From Acanthaster planci (lineage: Eukaryota; Echinodermata; Asteroidea; Valvatida; Acanthasteridae), in the NCBI RefSeq assembly GCF_001949145.1, contig NW_019091453.1, forward strand, positions 541,019-605,018: a DNA stretch of 64,000 nucleotides. The letters run 5' to 3'. The notes beneath the pieces are model-generated. The model saw nothing but the letters and a program-made list of their open reading frames with translations. It made no database searches and was not told the DNA's origin. Below, in pieces: positions 1 to 12,000 of the stretch (its first letter is position 1; every line of letters begins with the position of its first letter). A program made the position numbers and the translations under genes.

Positions 1-3000
1 TGGGAGAGGATTCTGATGTACCACTGACAAACTAAAGATGAGCTCATCAAAAACATGTCTGGTACAATGCCCCCCCCCAAAAAAAATTAAAGACAACAAG
101 GGGAGTAGACTTGTCTTCAATGAAAGAATCTTTTAAAAGATTCACAGTTTTTGATGGAGGCGAGAGCCTCAGGATTAATGAATAAAAGCCTGAGGGAGGG
201 GGAGGGGTAACGTGACGATGCGAGGGAAATTAAAAGCTGATGTAGCCTTCACAAGCCAAAGCATTATGCATATGAAATGGCGGGCTGGGCCCACGGACAA
301 GTTAATGAAGTCACTCAAGAGATAGAGACGCCTGCAAACGCTCGGCTGGCAAAGGGGGTGCTCACTGAACCATGCCATCCAAGCCTTTAATAACTAACCA
401 TCGTGACAGGGTGTTGATCTCGGGGGCAGCCGAGTGTGAATGCCAACCAGGTTGCCGGGATGGGGACGAATTGAAGGACTCCAAAGTTGTGTCGAACAAA
501 AATATATGCAAAATTGGCTCAATTCGCAGCCATGCTTGATTACAATCAAACATTAAATGAAACATTACTTAGAAGCTGCAGAATGGTTTCAGTCTCTTGC
601 TAGTCACTTCTAGTGGCTATCATTAATCAATAAAGTGTAGCCACAATGAATTTTTCTAAGACATCATTTTTCTGCAACTTTGTACTCTTCCTCAGTGTGT
701 GAAAACTTTCACATTCCTATTTGGTTAAACGAACTGAAAAGTGTACTTTTTAAAACTTAGAATTATCCATGCTCTCCTGGACAAATGAGGGCGCCGTAGC
801 TGTGATGTCATCCAGGGAAGACATAGTTAATTGCATACATTTTTCTTTAAAATTGTGAACCCAGAATTTACTTACTTAAAGCATTTCTGAGAAAGGTACA
901 GGCGCTCACTTATTGCACATAAACAATGAATCAGCATAGAAGAGAAAATGAAGTCCAGCAAAAATCTACCAAAATGTACGACTTTTTTGAGTACAAACCA
1001 ATGTAATATTTACGCTTTCTTCCTGGGATGACCTAAGGATAAATCCCTGCATCATAATTTTATGTTTAAACTACAAGGAACACAAGTTCACCAAATTTTC
1101 TGGACTTACCGGTATTAGTAATTTCTTCAGAATGTTTAGAAGAAAATTTGGCTCAGTCGCAACTAATCCCTAAGAAACTGTTGTTTATTGTTTAAGTTCT
1201 GATTGCTTTACGTTGACTAGTAATCAATGTTATACATGAATGCCAACATCAGGTGCCAAAGGCAAGTCCTTTTAACTTTATAAAATAAAATCAATTAACA
1301 CCTCAAACATTAAGTGAACATTTATTATTAAATAGTTACACACACATGCATTTAAAAGATTTTAAAAACTCTTAATTTCTCTCTTTTTTCAGAACATGGG
1401 ACGGCCTTGATCCAACTGAAGGATTCCAGTGGAAAAACAATGTTAAATCTGCAGTCAACTGCAACATGTACACCAATATTGCCTTGACCATACTTCTCAT
1501 AAATGACACAGGCAGAAATACAATCCTTCGTCCTCTGTAAATGAGATTTCAAAACAATAACTTGTGTTGAGAAAGTTAGTGGTACATTTTTATGTCAGCT
1601 CACTTGATAGAGTGGGTCAATGAGTATAAGGAAAGCATACAGATATTTGTCTCTGATAAGCACGATGTCGGGAAAACCTCTTTCAACTGGACGTTCAAAC
1701 AGTGGGGCCATCCAGTAGCCATCCCCACAACAGAACCAATATCTTAGGGAGTAACCAACTCCTTGAATATCAAGTAATGCTAGGTTTGACAAAGAAGATG
1801 AGATGAAAATGCCAAGAACATTTTATTACCCCATACCCTTCTCTGATTTAAAAGTGCCACACGAGCAAAACGAGGTACTGCCTCACAAGTTTAAATAAGA
1901 ACCTTATTCATAAAATCCCACCAACAGTGCAATGACCTTTCAAATGACAAGTTCCTGACTGGCAAAGCCAGCAAAGTGCAATTTCTCCAATAATCTCTCA
2001 AGATCACATTCTAGAAACGTCACAAACTACTACTGTCACACCAGGCAATAAATGGGATTCATCCTCGACCAGGCCCGATCCATAGGGTGCCAAGGGTAGG
2101 CGGATTCAAGTTTTCTCTTTGGAATTTGGGAAGGTCCACCCCAGGGAAAATAACAATCAGAGGATCTTACCACAGAAACACACGGCTGCGCTGGGACAGG
2201 TACTGTAGCTTCCGACAGTGTTGACCCTGAAACTCGGACATGGCTCTTCCATGACCCAGTGGCCAGATACTGACTTGGGTCAAGTGCGACTGAAGTCATA
2301 TCCAACAATGTAGCCTCAGCAATAACCTGACAAGGACAGCTTATCTTAAAGGCACACTTCCGCGGCAGGGTTCATATTAACATCTCTGAAGTTTTGCCTT
2401 TCCTGTTGCAAAGTCTGAATTAGGCCTACATGTAATTTAAACTTATTTATTCGTGGTTTTTATAGAGAGAGATACCAGTATGCATTAATTCAATGGCTAC
2501 TGGGCATTTTCTCCATCAAAAAAGAAGTCACAAAAAGGTTAAATAAAACACGCACTGGTTGTTTGTTTTTTGTTTGTTGGGGGTGTCAGGGTATTTGTTT
2601 ACTTCTTACTTTGAGCGAAGGAAGCAGCCTGTGCTTCGACATGTTTCCTTTTGTTTCCATTATCTCTCTCATTTCATTTCATTTTCTTTCCCCTTTTTTT
2701 CTTTTTCTAATCGAGACAGAAAAGAGAATGAGACAGCTTTAAGCAGAACTTCCTGTTGGAGGAATGGTTTCAATCAAGGGCCAGCTTCCTGTAAGTATCG
2801 CCTCTATCAAGGCCCCTAGGGATTAGGACAGGGGGGGGACTCAGGGTGAAGGATCTCACAAGGTAATGAGATAAACCACAGCAACACAAAGGCACTTCCG
2901 GACCAGACGCACCAGCAGATAAAAACACTGGGGCAGACACACAGCTGTTCAATAGAAGCCAAAAACTGCACAGGCGCAAAGGGCGTGTGGTGGTCTTCAG

Positions 3001-3436
3001 ACATTACTGGGCACAAAATTTACAATTTCCATCCAACATTGAGAGGACTGTGGACACATTTCCTCTGTGACAAGTGATAGCAACTGTGATTTGTCAGTGC
3101 TGTGTCTTTTGAGGAAAGATTCACAAGGTTTTCTTGCAAAGCAAAGACCTCTAAGGAAAGAGCTGAATCATCTTGACAGTTGCTTTTAGTTTTGCCGTTC
3201 ATCTGGAATGAGTCACAGTGAACATCTAAGGGTACAAACCTTTTCTTGTACTGCACGCCTAGAAGTTCACTTTCTGACATTTTTCTTGCTTTAACAAAGC
3301 ACTTCAAGGTGTGTGGTGGAGATACCTGCTGGAACATACAGCAGTCAGCATTCCCAGGTGAGCCACTGCCTCTTGCAGCTTGAGAGTGTTCCGTGATATT
3401 CAACCAGTAGCCAACCTCCTTCATCCTCACTTCATC
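1..3436. other. Non-coding stretch left of the lectin gene
   Basis: No exon could be supported here. Open frames are short, lack a convincing acceptor and donor pair, and show no family resemblance. If RAD51B continues leftwards, this may be part of a long RAD51B intron or may hold its last exons. I looked for the conserved strand following the RAD51B Walker B region (an LTNQ-type motif) and did not find it. A C9A8 homopolymer junction lies at about 71-86. Confidence 0.4.
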
Positions 3437-3958
3437 ATGCAGAGAGCAATGCTGTTTGCCCTATGCCTACTGACCATATTGGGTGTGGCCAGCCTGAGCT
3501 ATGCCGAGTGCCCCGCCTACTGGACTCGTTTCCGCCGTCACTGCTACCGATTCTTCGGTGCCCACAAGACCTGGTCGGAGGCCGAGGGCCACTGCAACAG
3601 CTTCAGCTCCAACGGCCACTCTGACGAGGAGGCCATCGCTCACCTGGTGTCCATCAACAGCCAGGCCGAGAACGACTTCATCTACACCCTCTGGGCCTCC
3701 TCCCGGGAGACGGCGGGCAATGCCTCCCAGCTTTGGCTGGGCTTCTACAAGCCCAACGGCCGCAACTACTTCACCTGGTCCGACAGCAGGGACATCGACT
3801 TCACCTTCTGGGACATCCAGAGACCCAACAATGTCGGGGGTAACGAGGACTGCGTGGAGATGTGGGAGGAGGAGATTGAGAACCATCGTCTCAAGTCCTG
3901 GAATGACAGACCGTGTCTGAACAGAGCCAGTTACATATGCAAGATGCAGTTGGATTAA
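3437..3958 (+). CDS. Secreted C-type lectin, echinoidin-like, single exon
   Basis: This predicts a 173-residue secreted lectin made of a signal peptide and one C-type lectin domain. Residues 1-23 form a hydrophobic leader ending in SLSYA, with mature protein likely starting at ECPAYW. Six cysteines (25, 36, 53, 139, 160, 168) fit the long-form fold, with expected pairs 25-36, 53-168 and 139-160. WLGF is at 100-103 and the calcium-site WND at 155-157. The other calcium/sugar loop reads QRPNN (128-132) instead of a plain EPN or QPD, so sugar specificity cannot be predicted. There is one N-glycosylation site (N95-A-S). The methionine at 3437 was chosen because the signal peptide follows directly; an in-frame ATG at 3380 would add 19 residues. 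The frame has no intron and is much richer in G/C at third codon positions than its surroundings. The family acts extracellularly in recognition or agglutination. Confidence 0.88.
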   Translation: MQRAMLFALCLLTILGVASLSYAECPAYWTRFRRHCYRFFGAHKTWSEAEGHCNSFSSNGHSDEEAIAHLVSINSQAENDFIYTLWASSRETAGNASQLWLGFYKPNGRNYFTWSDSRDIDFTFWDIQRPNNVGGNEDCVEMWEEEIENHRLKSWNDRPCLNRASYICKMQLD

Positions 3959-6900
3959 AGACCTGCTTCATCGAGCAGGAAACACTGCAAATACTCCATT
4001 GCCTGAATCAGGGGAGCTTAAAAATATTACTGACTGTAAATACATCAAGTAAGTTTAAGTGCTTGCTGAATGAATTGTACCTTATTAATAAGCAAGCCTT
4101 TCATAACTAACTGAAATTGCATGGGTTTTGAAATAGTATTTTTGAAATGCATTCATTCATGCTTGTAAATACAAACATCAAAAAAAATGTCAAAGAGCTG
4201 GAAAGAACAAAGTCAGAAACGTAGAAATGTAGAGTTTCAAATAATCTAACAAGGAAATAAGGAATGTAAATATCTTTGATTGGCATTTTAATTGCCTGGA
4301 AGAAGTTGTAGGGGTTCAACTGAGAACTTTTATCATTCTTTTCTGTAGATCTGATTGGATGGTAAAAATTCTCAAGTTACAAATTTCTTTCAGTCATGAG
4401 AAAAGAACTCTGAAGTGATTCAAGTGTCTCTTATGGGTGTTAGTTCTGATGCCTCATTCTCTTATATCATTCACACGTACAAACTGCATCCAGTGTGTGA
4501 ACACAGCATATATAACTGTATTCACTAAGGTGATGTCCCTGCCTACACTATAAGATTGGTTCACACTTCAAAGTTTTGCGTGAAGCAAATTTGTCGAGGT
4601 GACAGTGCCCATCAAAATTAAGCTACAATTTTTGGACGTCATGAAATTCACTGTGCTTTCGCCTGAAGTACATGAATCAAATCACCATCTGTTCTCCGCT
4701 CTTCATGCTGATACATGTCAGCTGATGATGGGCCAATACGGACTGGCATGGAGAAACAACTAAAAACCGTTGACCTTTCCAACAAATTTTTCCCATCCAG
4801 TCATGCTTGTGATCGTGACAAAAAAATTGTAAGCAGAGCAATACATCCTTCTAAATCGTTGGATCTTTTCTCTAGATTTCTTTGACTTATGAAGGTATCA
4901 AACTGCAGTTACAGAAACCGACTGTTCTACAGTTTCATAGAAGTAAATCTATAGGATTCAGAATAAATATTAAGCAAAGTTACGCTGAAATAATGACACC
5001 TCCTGCCTCAGCATGTAAACACACAAAATAGCTTTGTCATAAATTATACGGTAGCTATTCATACTACTATACTCCAGGAATAATTCATGTTGAGCAGTTC
5101 TGACAAGGCACATAAATAATACTCAATAAAAATGACTAGATCATAGCTAAGCCAGAAGCCCTGAAAGCTTTATGAAGCTTGGTTTGTTTGTTTTTTACAT
5201 TGTCACATTGTTGGCGTATTAGCAAGAAACTAAGTAAATAGGTACTTCTGTAATTTACAACTTGTCATATCAAAACTAAATATTTCACAATTTTTTTTTT
5301 CTGATGACTATAGCATATATTTTTTTCTCCTTTTTATGCATGTAAATTGATGAAACGTGCATTAGTGACCAAAAAAAAAATGGTTGGAAACTGTGAACGC
5401 ATTGGGTAGAAGACAAACAGATCAATGTTTATGTGTCACATTGTTAGCAAAGGGCCATGCAACATAATTTTTTTGATACAGTTGTCATACATTTATGTGT
5501 CTTTGTACCCCATTTAACCTGATTTACAGTACAATCTTTGCTGTACCATATTATGGGCAGATTGGTGCCTTTTTGGTTTTATGCTGATTTATGTAATTTG
5601 CATATTCATCTAAGGCGGCAAACTGAATGATCCAGCTACTTCTGCACTAAAACTGGCCAGAATTGTGGATGTCTTGTTCTTAAGTTTGTTTATTTTGGTG
5701 GTTTATTGTTCAAGATCAGTAAGCCAGCGAGCAAAGTTTCCTGATAAAGAGTTTCAGTGAGTAACTTCTGGGATAACAATCTGAACAGCGCACCCTTCCC
5801 TCAAGTAGTTCTGTTATGACATCACAGAAACAACGCCCTCATTTGTTCAGGAAAAGCATGACAAATTCTAAGTGTTTCAATGAGGGTAACCAATAAAGGG
5901 ATATCAAATAATTCCCTTACACCCCTTGTGGAACAGCAAGGAGCAAGCAGCCCAAATCATGACCCCAAGTAAAATCCACATCACAGATCCTTTAATACCA
6001 TGGCAACCACTGAACTGATCCTCACAAACCATCTCACATGGACTCATGCTCGAGGTTTCAATCATCTCTAATCACCAATCCATAACTGATATTGAATTTC
6101 TGATGGCACTCTAGCTCCCAACTGCTTGCATCATGCGCCACTTCTCTGTCACAAATAGTGTTGTCACATCCACTGAAAAACAGCTTAACTAACTGCAATG
6201 TCAGGTCAACAGAGGGTGCCATTCAGAAATGACCCGAATATTCTTCTAGTTCAACCATAGAAAGGGTTCAATCTATTTAGCCACACTCTTCAATTTGGAT
6301 TTTGTATTAGTTCTGCAAATGCACAATTCCAGCCACATTTTTCTGTCCTTTAGCTTTTTCAGAGATGTTACTTGTGACTGCTTCATTAAATAAACTAAGA
6401 CAAATTTAGGCAAGTGATCACTACGCAAGCCACAGGACATAATAACTAACCCGTGGATGTCTTTTCTCAACATCAGCTAATGTAATGGTTTCACCATTTA
6501 CAAGAGCTCTGTCTGATGTACGATGACTTTGCAGTCTAGTGCATGTACAGCAACATGTGCAAAGACAATAAGAAATTGTCTCTGGAAAAAAGAAAACACT
6601 CAAGAAATTGGAAATAAATATTCGTAAAAAAGGATGTGAAAACTAAGCTTCATCTTACAATTGATGAATACTTGCTGGTATTGGGCAATGCGAATGCAAC
6701 CTTCACTGAACTTTCACTGATCAACTCACAGCAATTTTGACAACACATTTTGAAGATATTCCCATTATTCAAACTTGAGCTGTTTGCAAGCAACAGTTAA
6801 GCCTCACCACCAAGTACATAAGGACATGTAACACCTGCAAGAACTCAATTGAATTACTGTGACATTTGACATTCACAACGGGTGAGGTAGCCATGCACTG

Positions 6901-7383
6901 AATGAATCACGTCACTCAACATATGATTTACATTTTACTGGTTCATGTGCTATCCCATCGGTAGAGCATCATCAGCATGCCCTTATATAACTTTTGGGGG
7001 GACATGTCAAGTATGAATTGGCTGCAGGAGTTATGAAGCAAACTTGTAAAAGAATGGTTGCAGACACTAGTAAGTGCTTTCAATGTGCACACGCTATTTC
7101 AGCAACAATCACAAAGGACCCTTATTTACAAAATAAGCAGGAGCTCCAGACTTTTAATGGAATCTTGCACAATGCATATCAATGGAAATCATAAATGTTT
7201 GCTCTGATAATCTCCATACTGTGTCAAGGTTCCAACAGAAATCTGAAAACCAAATTCTGACACTTTCAGGACTTTCCAGGACTAAAACTATGTCAATTTC
7301 CACAACATTTCACACCACTTTGCAGAGAACAGTTGTTTGGTATTATATGAACTTGAAGACTGCCATAACCATCAGTTTCCACA
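3959..7383. other. Non-coding stretch between lectin and LINE fragment
   Basis: AT-rich sequence, presumably starting with the lectin 3' UTR. An AATAAA hexamer at 4962-4967 is the first good poly(A) candidate, about 1 kb after the stop, so the assignment is weak. A minus-strand frame near 6440-6530 reads plausibly (GETITLADVEKRHPR) and has an acceptor-like and a donor-like site, but matches no family I recognise. Confidence 0.35.
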
Positions 7384-7780
7384 TTACTTCCTGAACTTCA
7401 TTGGCTTCCTGTCCTGAAAAGAATCTTATTCAAGATGGCTCTTCTCGTCTTCAACTGTCTTCATCGCACAGCTCCTCGATACTGTCAAGACCTCATACAC
7501 CTCAACGTATCCCGACCTGGTCTTCGATCCAATTATGACACCACGCTCCTCTCAGTCCCAAGATCTAGAAAAACCTCCATGGATAAAGCCTTCATAATTG
7601 CTGGTCCAAATCTTAGGAACACAATACCATCAAACATTAGATCACAGGACACAATATTATCATTCAGGAAACATTTAAAACACATCTTTTTCCAGTATAG
7701 TTTCATTATCATGTGTTGCGCAGCGCCACGATCTAGAGGGAATGGCGCTATATAAATCTTGCTATTATTATTATTATTAC
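7384..7780 (+). mobile_element. 3' end of a CR1/L2-type non-LTR retrotransposon
   Basis: The translated frame begins LPELHWLPVLKRILFKMALL and continues through RPGLRSNYD, DKAFIIAGPNLRNTIPSNIR and SFRKHLKHIFF. This is the usual C-terminal tail of CR1/L2-clade reverse transcriptase ORFs (LHWLPV, then F-LRS-A-R-WN-LP-IR then FK--LK--LF). The stop is followed by GGCGCTATATAAAT and an ATT/TTA microsatellite at about 7763-7780, a typical L2-like 3' terminus. Only the end of the element is here, so this is a 5'-truncated, dead copy. Confidence 0.85.
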
Positions 7781-8884
7781 TATAGACTGACCAGGATAGC
7801 CACTAAGTTCGTAAGTATTCCATTTTCACATCAAAAGCAGCCCATCCACAATAATACTTGCATCATCTTCATTTCCATGACATTTTTCCCTCTGACAACA
7901 GGATTTCAGGACCCTCTATTTTTCCCCAATTTTCAATGATTTTCTGGGAAAACTTTCTTCCCAGGATATTCCATGGGAACCCTGTGAGTGATCCAACACA
8001 ACTAAGCTCAGTCTGCTCTTACTAATGCAAATTAAACCAAATGACTGAAAAAAAAATGTGGCCATGAGACTCATTTCGTGATCCAGTTGTATGCTGTGGA
8101 GATATTTTTGGCTGTACATATACATGCCTTGAAGATAACTCTTCCCTTAGGTCTACATCACCAAGCTGTCAAGTACAGGTACAAATAAACACGCAACAAA
8201 GCACATGCACGAACGCATAAAAACATTTAAAATGAAGTTAGCTCATACCAAGGTGGTCATAGCCAATTTCCCAAAGGACTGTTCAGACTGTTCCAAGCTG
8301 CCGCCACTGAGGCACCAATAACACATTATACCTGATTATTTAAACCAGTAATACCTCCCTGGCCCAGGCAAGTGCATCCAAACTGCTGGCTGCACTAGGC
8401 AATCTATCAACCAGACAAGGTCTGGGTTAAATTAACAAAGTTGTAATTGAATTCATCACAAGTCCCTGAAAGCCCATCACTCGTCACTCATGCACGAGTG
8501 ATCCAGTCATAAGTCAAGTCACAAGCTATTCACATGAACTGTCGTGAAAGCATTCCCTTGTCACTGTTCCCGTTTGAAGGGTCATGCAAAAGGACTTACG
8601 AAGAGATACATGCCGAGGCCTTGTGATGGACTCGACGACAAAAACTGCACACTAACTACACTATATGGATGACAATGATCTTGGAGGTGTGTCTCTGCCA
8701 ACAGTCCCACTGAATTTCACATTATTCAACAGCTGTAAATAATTCAAGGAAGCTTGAAAAGGTTTCATCGTTAATTCCTGGGTCCAAAAATTCTACAGAA
8801 AAAGATCTGTTGGATCTGATTGGGGTGAATATGCACACCCCTAGCACCCAAGAACGGAGGGAAGGGTGAGAGAGTTTGACTTAC
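7781..8884. other. Region 3' of RAD51B exon 6, no exon seen
   Basis: This follows the exon 6 donor on the - strand and is probably RAD51B intron 6. The next exon should begin in phase 0 with a conserved strand ending in an NQ pair; nothing of that kind was seen. Confidence 0.4.
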
Positions 8885-9068
8885 CGGAATGGAGAATGCC
8901 TCCGCCAGGTACTTGAGAATGGCAGCTTGCTTAGACAAGAGGTTGGTTCTTTCTATGAGATTGCCCCGGAGGCTGCTGTCAAACTCCTTGCGGACAAGAG
9001 ATGCCACCGAATCCAAAACAATTAGCCGGATGCCTTTGGTGATGAGGTCCTCCTCAAGATTCTGCAGT
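8885..9068 (-). CDS. RAD51B: RAD51B exon 6 (Walker B)
   Basis: Reads (R)LQNLEEDLITKGIRLIVLD to KYLAEAFSIP. The RKEFD and LKYLAE-FSIP signatures separate RAD51B from other RAD51 paralogs. Acceptor ATTTCAG, donor GTAAGT, phase 0 out. Confidence 0.95.
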
Positions 9069-12000
9069 CTGAAATGGCAAAACAAAACATTGCATTATTA
9101 TTAGGATTATTTGGGCCTGAAAGTCTGTGCCACAGTACATCCACTTCTCAAAATCATAGTTTACACGTTAGCCCCAACAGAATTGGCTAGAGGATTCTCG
9201 GCGTAAGTTTTGAAATTGGGTCTCCATTATGAACATGTTTCCTTCAGGAATCAGTTCCCCTCAGTAGGATTCTGTGCACTGCTATTAGATAAACACCAGC
9301 CTTGGCCCTATGCAGGTGTATCCACTCTGTGCACAAGTAAGAGATGGAGTTCTTGTACAGAGTGACAGTGGTCCTTGGTGTGCGCATAGATTTATACACG
9401 TTTGGCGTGAGACACACTGAGCATACATAACCAATTTCTGCTGAATCAGGCACTTAAATCATGACAACAATTCCCACGATACTGTCTCTTCACTGTTTTT
9501 CTGGTTTTCTGAGTCCAAGTGGATAATGTTTCCCTGCCAATGAGCCAGTTCAGTATTTAAAAAAGCAAGGTTGTTCCAGAACAAAGCACCTGACATCACA
9601 ACAGAGTGAACCTGTTTGGTGCGTGTGACTCAGTGTACAGCTGTAATGATAGCACCCTTAGGTATCAAATTGTGATACCTATGATAGGGCAGAAGTCCTA
9701 TCTGATGTACTTACTTTATTTCAAACATGTACTGTTGAAATACCAACCTGACTCACTGTGTTCATGCTTAATCTAACAATATGCAAGTCTGGACCAAGCA
9801 AGACTTGTCCTTGCAGAGTGTTGAAACAAATACTCCATCAATTTTATACCAGACTATTCGAAGAAAAGTGGGTACTAACTTTCAGCTCTCTAAGATCTGT
9901 CAGGTCCATTCATCCATTTACCATACATCTAAAATATTGTTTGAAAACAAGGGTTGAAGCCCGTCTGGACTGAAAAACAGCAAGTCCATTGTAAATCAAA
10001 ACAACCCTCAGGCAAAAAAATGCATCAAACCTGGCTCCTTACAAGATGTCGTGATGAAGGTTGTGTTTGATTAGCCCTTACCTTGCCAGGAGGCTGCAAC
10101 ACGTGGATTCCTGGTAAACATGAATCCTGCTGGTCAAGGCAATATACGCCTCATCGCAGCTGAAGTGAACAGGGAAGCGGCATCGGGCTACTTCAACTAG
10201 TCTGCAGGTGGGTGGAACATTCAAATGCAACACAGGGCATTGATAAATCAGCATTTGAAGTTTGGGGTCCGGCAAGATTTGCTGCATAGTGTCCATGTTG
10301 GCAATATTAGAAAGAAAGGTGTTAAAAATCCTCCAATGCATGACTTTCTGATGTTTGCATTTGATGATGTATCTTCCAAAAGAACTAACTGCTGGGACCA
10401 AATCAACTTAAATCAGAAATACAAATCAGAATTTGACTTGTTTCAACATGTTGACTGCTGACTACGAGTATACTCAGAGTAACAGGTGTACCAAATTCTG
10501 CCACTGTGAGTATACTCATTGGAAATGAAAGGCTTTTGCAATGTAAATTGAATACGCTGGCATCACCAAGAACACCACAAATACGCTGCTAGCAGTGGTG
10601 AGGGCATAGTTCTGGACAACTGAAAAGTACCAATTAAAGAGCACCTCTAAGGAAATGATGTTTTCCCTGATCTTATCTGTTCAAATAAATATGGAAGCAT
10701 CCAAATTGAATGCAGTGTAATTTGTCTTCAGAGCTCAACTATTACAAGCTTAAAAGGGTTTTTTTTCCTGTTCATGCCAAGATGCAAATTCTGAATGCAG
10801 ATTGCGTCATTCAGAGAAAACAGAGAAAACGAGGGGAACCCTCGCCCTGTGTTCGTAGTGGATAAACCCTTGTGCATGCCAAACAATGGCTACATGCATT
10901 ATTTGGCATACACAGTGTTTATCCACATCGAACACAGGGCGAGGGTTCCCCCCCGTTTTCTCAGAATGACACAGTCTACATGATGGAATTAGTTGTTAAG
11001 CACCCTTTTTAGATTTTGAGCAATTTTGTTACCTCAAATTAATATAACGCACATAAGATTGACTATACCTTAAACATGGACTGTACCTTTAACTGAAAAA
11101 TATGACAGAGATCCTTGGGTGGTTGCATTACATGAATGCAAACCAAGAGGCATGGTGTTGCAAATAACTTCATCCTATCAGATGCAGGCTAGAGGTTGCC
11201 TTTGAAAGTTACTGGACTAACCTCTCTGCTGAAAATGCCGACTCTGTGTCAATGTAGGCCACTGCCCCGTCCAGGCCACCCATGGCTGCCGGCAGGGTGG
11301 CCAACACGCTGAGCATGATACAGAACTGAGTCTTGCCACATCCTGGAGGTCCTGCAATCTAAGAAGTGAGACTGAACCTTATAATCAGGCCACCCCAGCT
11401 GAAGGAGAGATGCTTACCGTAAAAAGGCCCACTGCTAGCTGCTAGTTAAACATACCGTCCACTTAGAAACAGTGCCCACACAGGAAACACCCACAAGTGT
11501 TTTGCATATTCCATGCAGATATTCCCCGACTCCCCCGTGATACAAAAAATACATTTTTCTTCCACTGTAAACATTCATTAAAACCGGAATTTCAATGACA
11601 ACTGTCGTTTGCATTCTTCCTCATTTTCCAGCAGATAACTCTGATCTTCACGCCTCTAAAACTGTCTGTCCACAGAACATCCTGGAATCATACACTGTGT
11701 ATGCCTCTTCTGTTTTCAGGTCCACACAAGGCATGTAAAGCAATCTCAAATGCAACGTAGGGTCAGTGACAATAATATTTGAGCCTTTCAAAAAGAGACT
11801 TGTGCTGTCTGGGAACGCTTAAAATATAAGCGTGCTTGGAAAATTTTACTGAAAACATCGCCCCCTGAAATAGACACGAAGGCATTTATTTTGACAGTGA
11901 TACCTGGCAAATTCTCCGTAAATAGCTTGTGCTACTAGGAACTTGATAGCCCTCCCAGCATTCCTTATAACAAAGTCCATAAGATATTTCCTTGATGAAA

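Noticed and set aside
2036-2308. Minus-strand frame near a GTAAGA donor, considered as RAD51B C-terminal exon
   Set aside because: One frame has LQYL-like spacing, but the alignment needs frame changes and the LTNQ and NTR motifs are absent.
3467-3920. 139-codon frames overlapping the lectin on both strands
   Set aside because: Shadows of the GC-rich lectin frame, compositionally extreme (Ala/Arg/Thr or Val/Gly).
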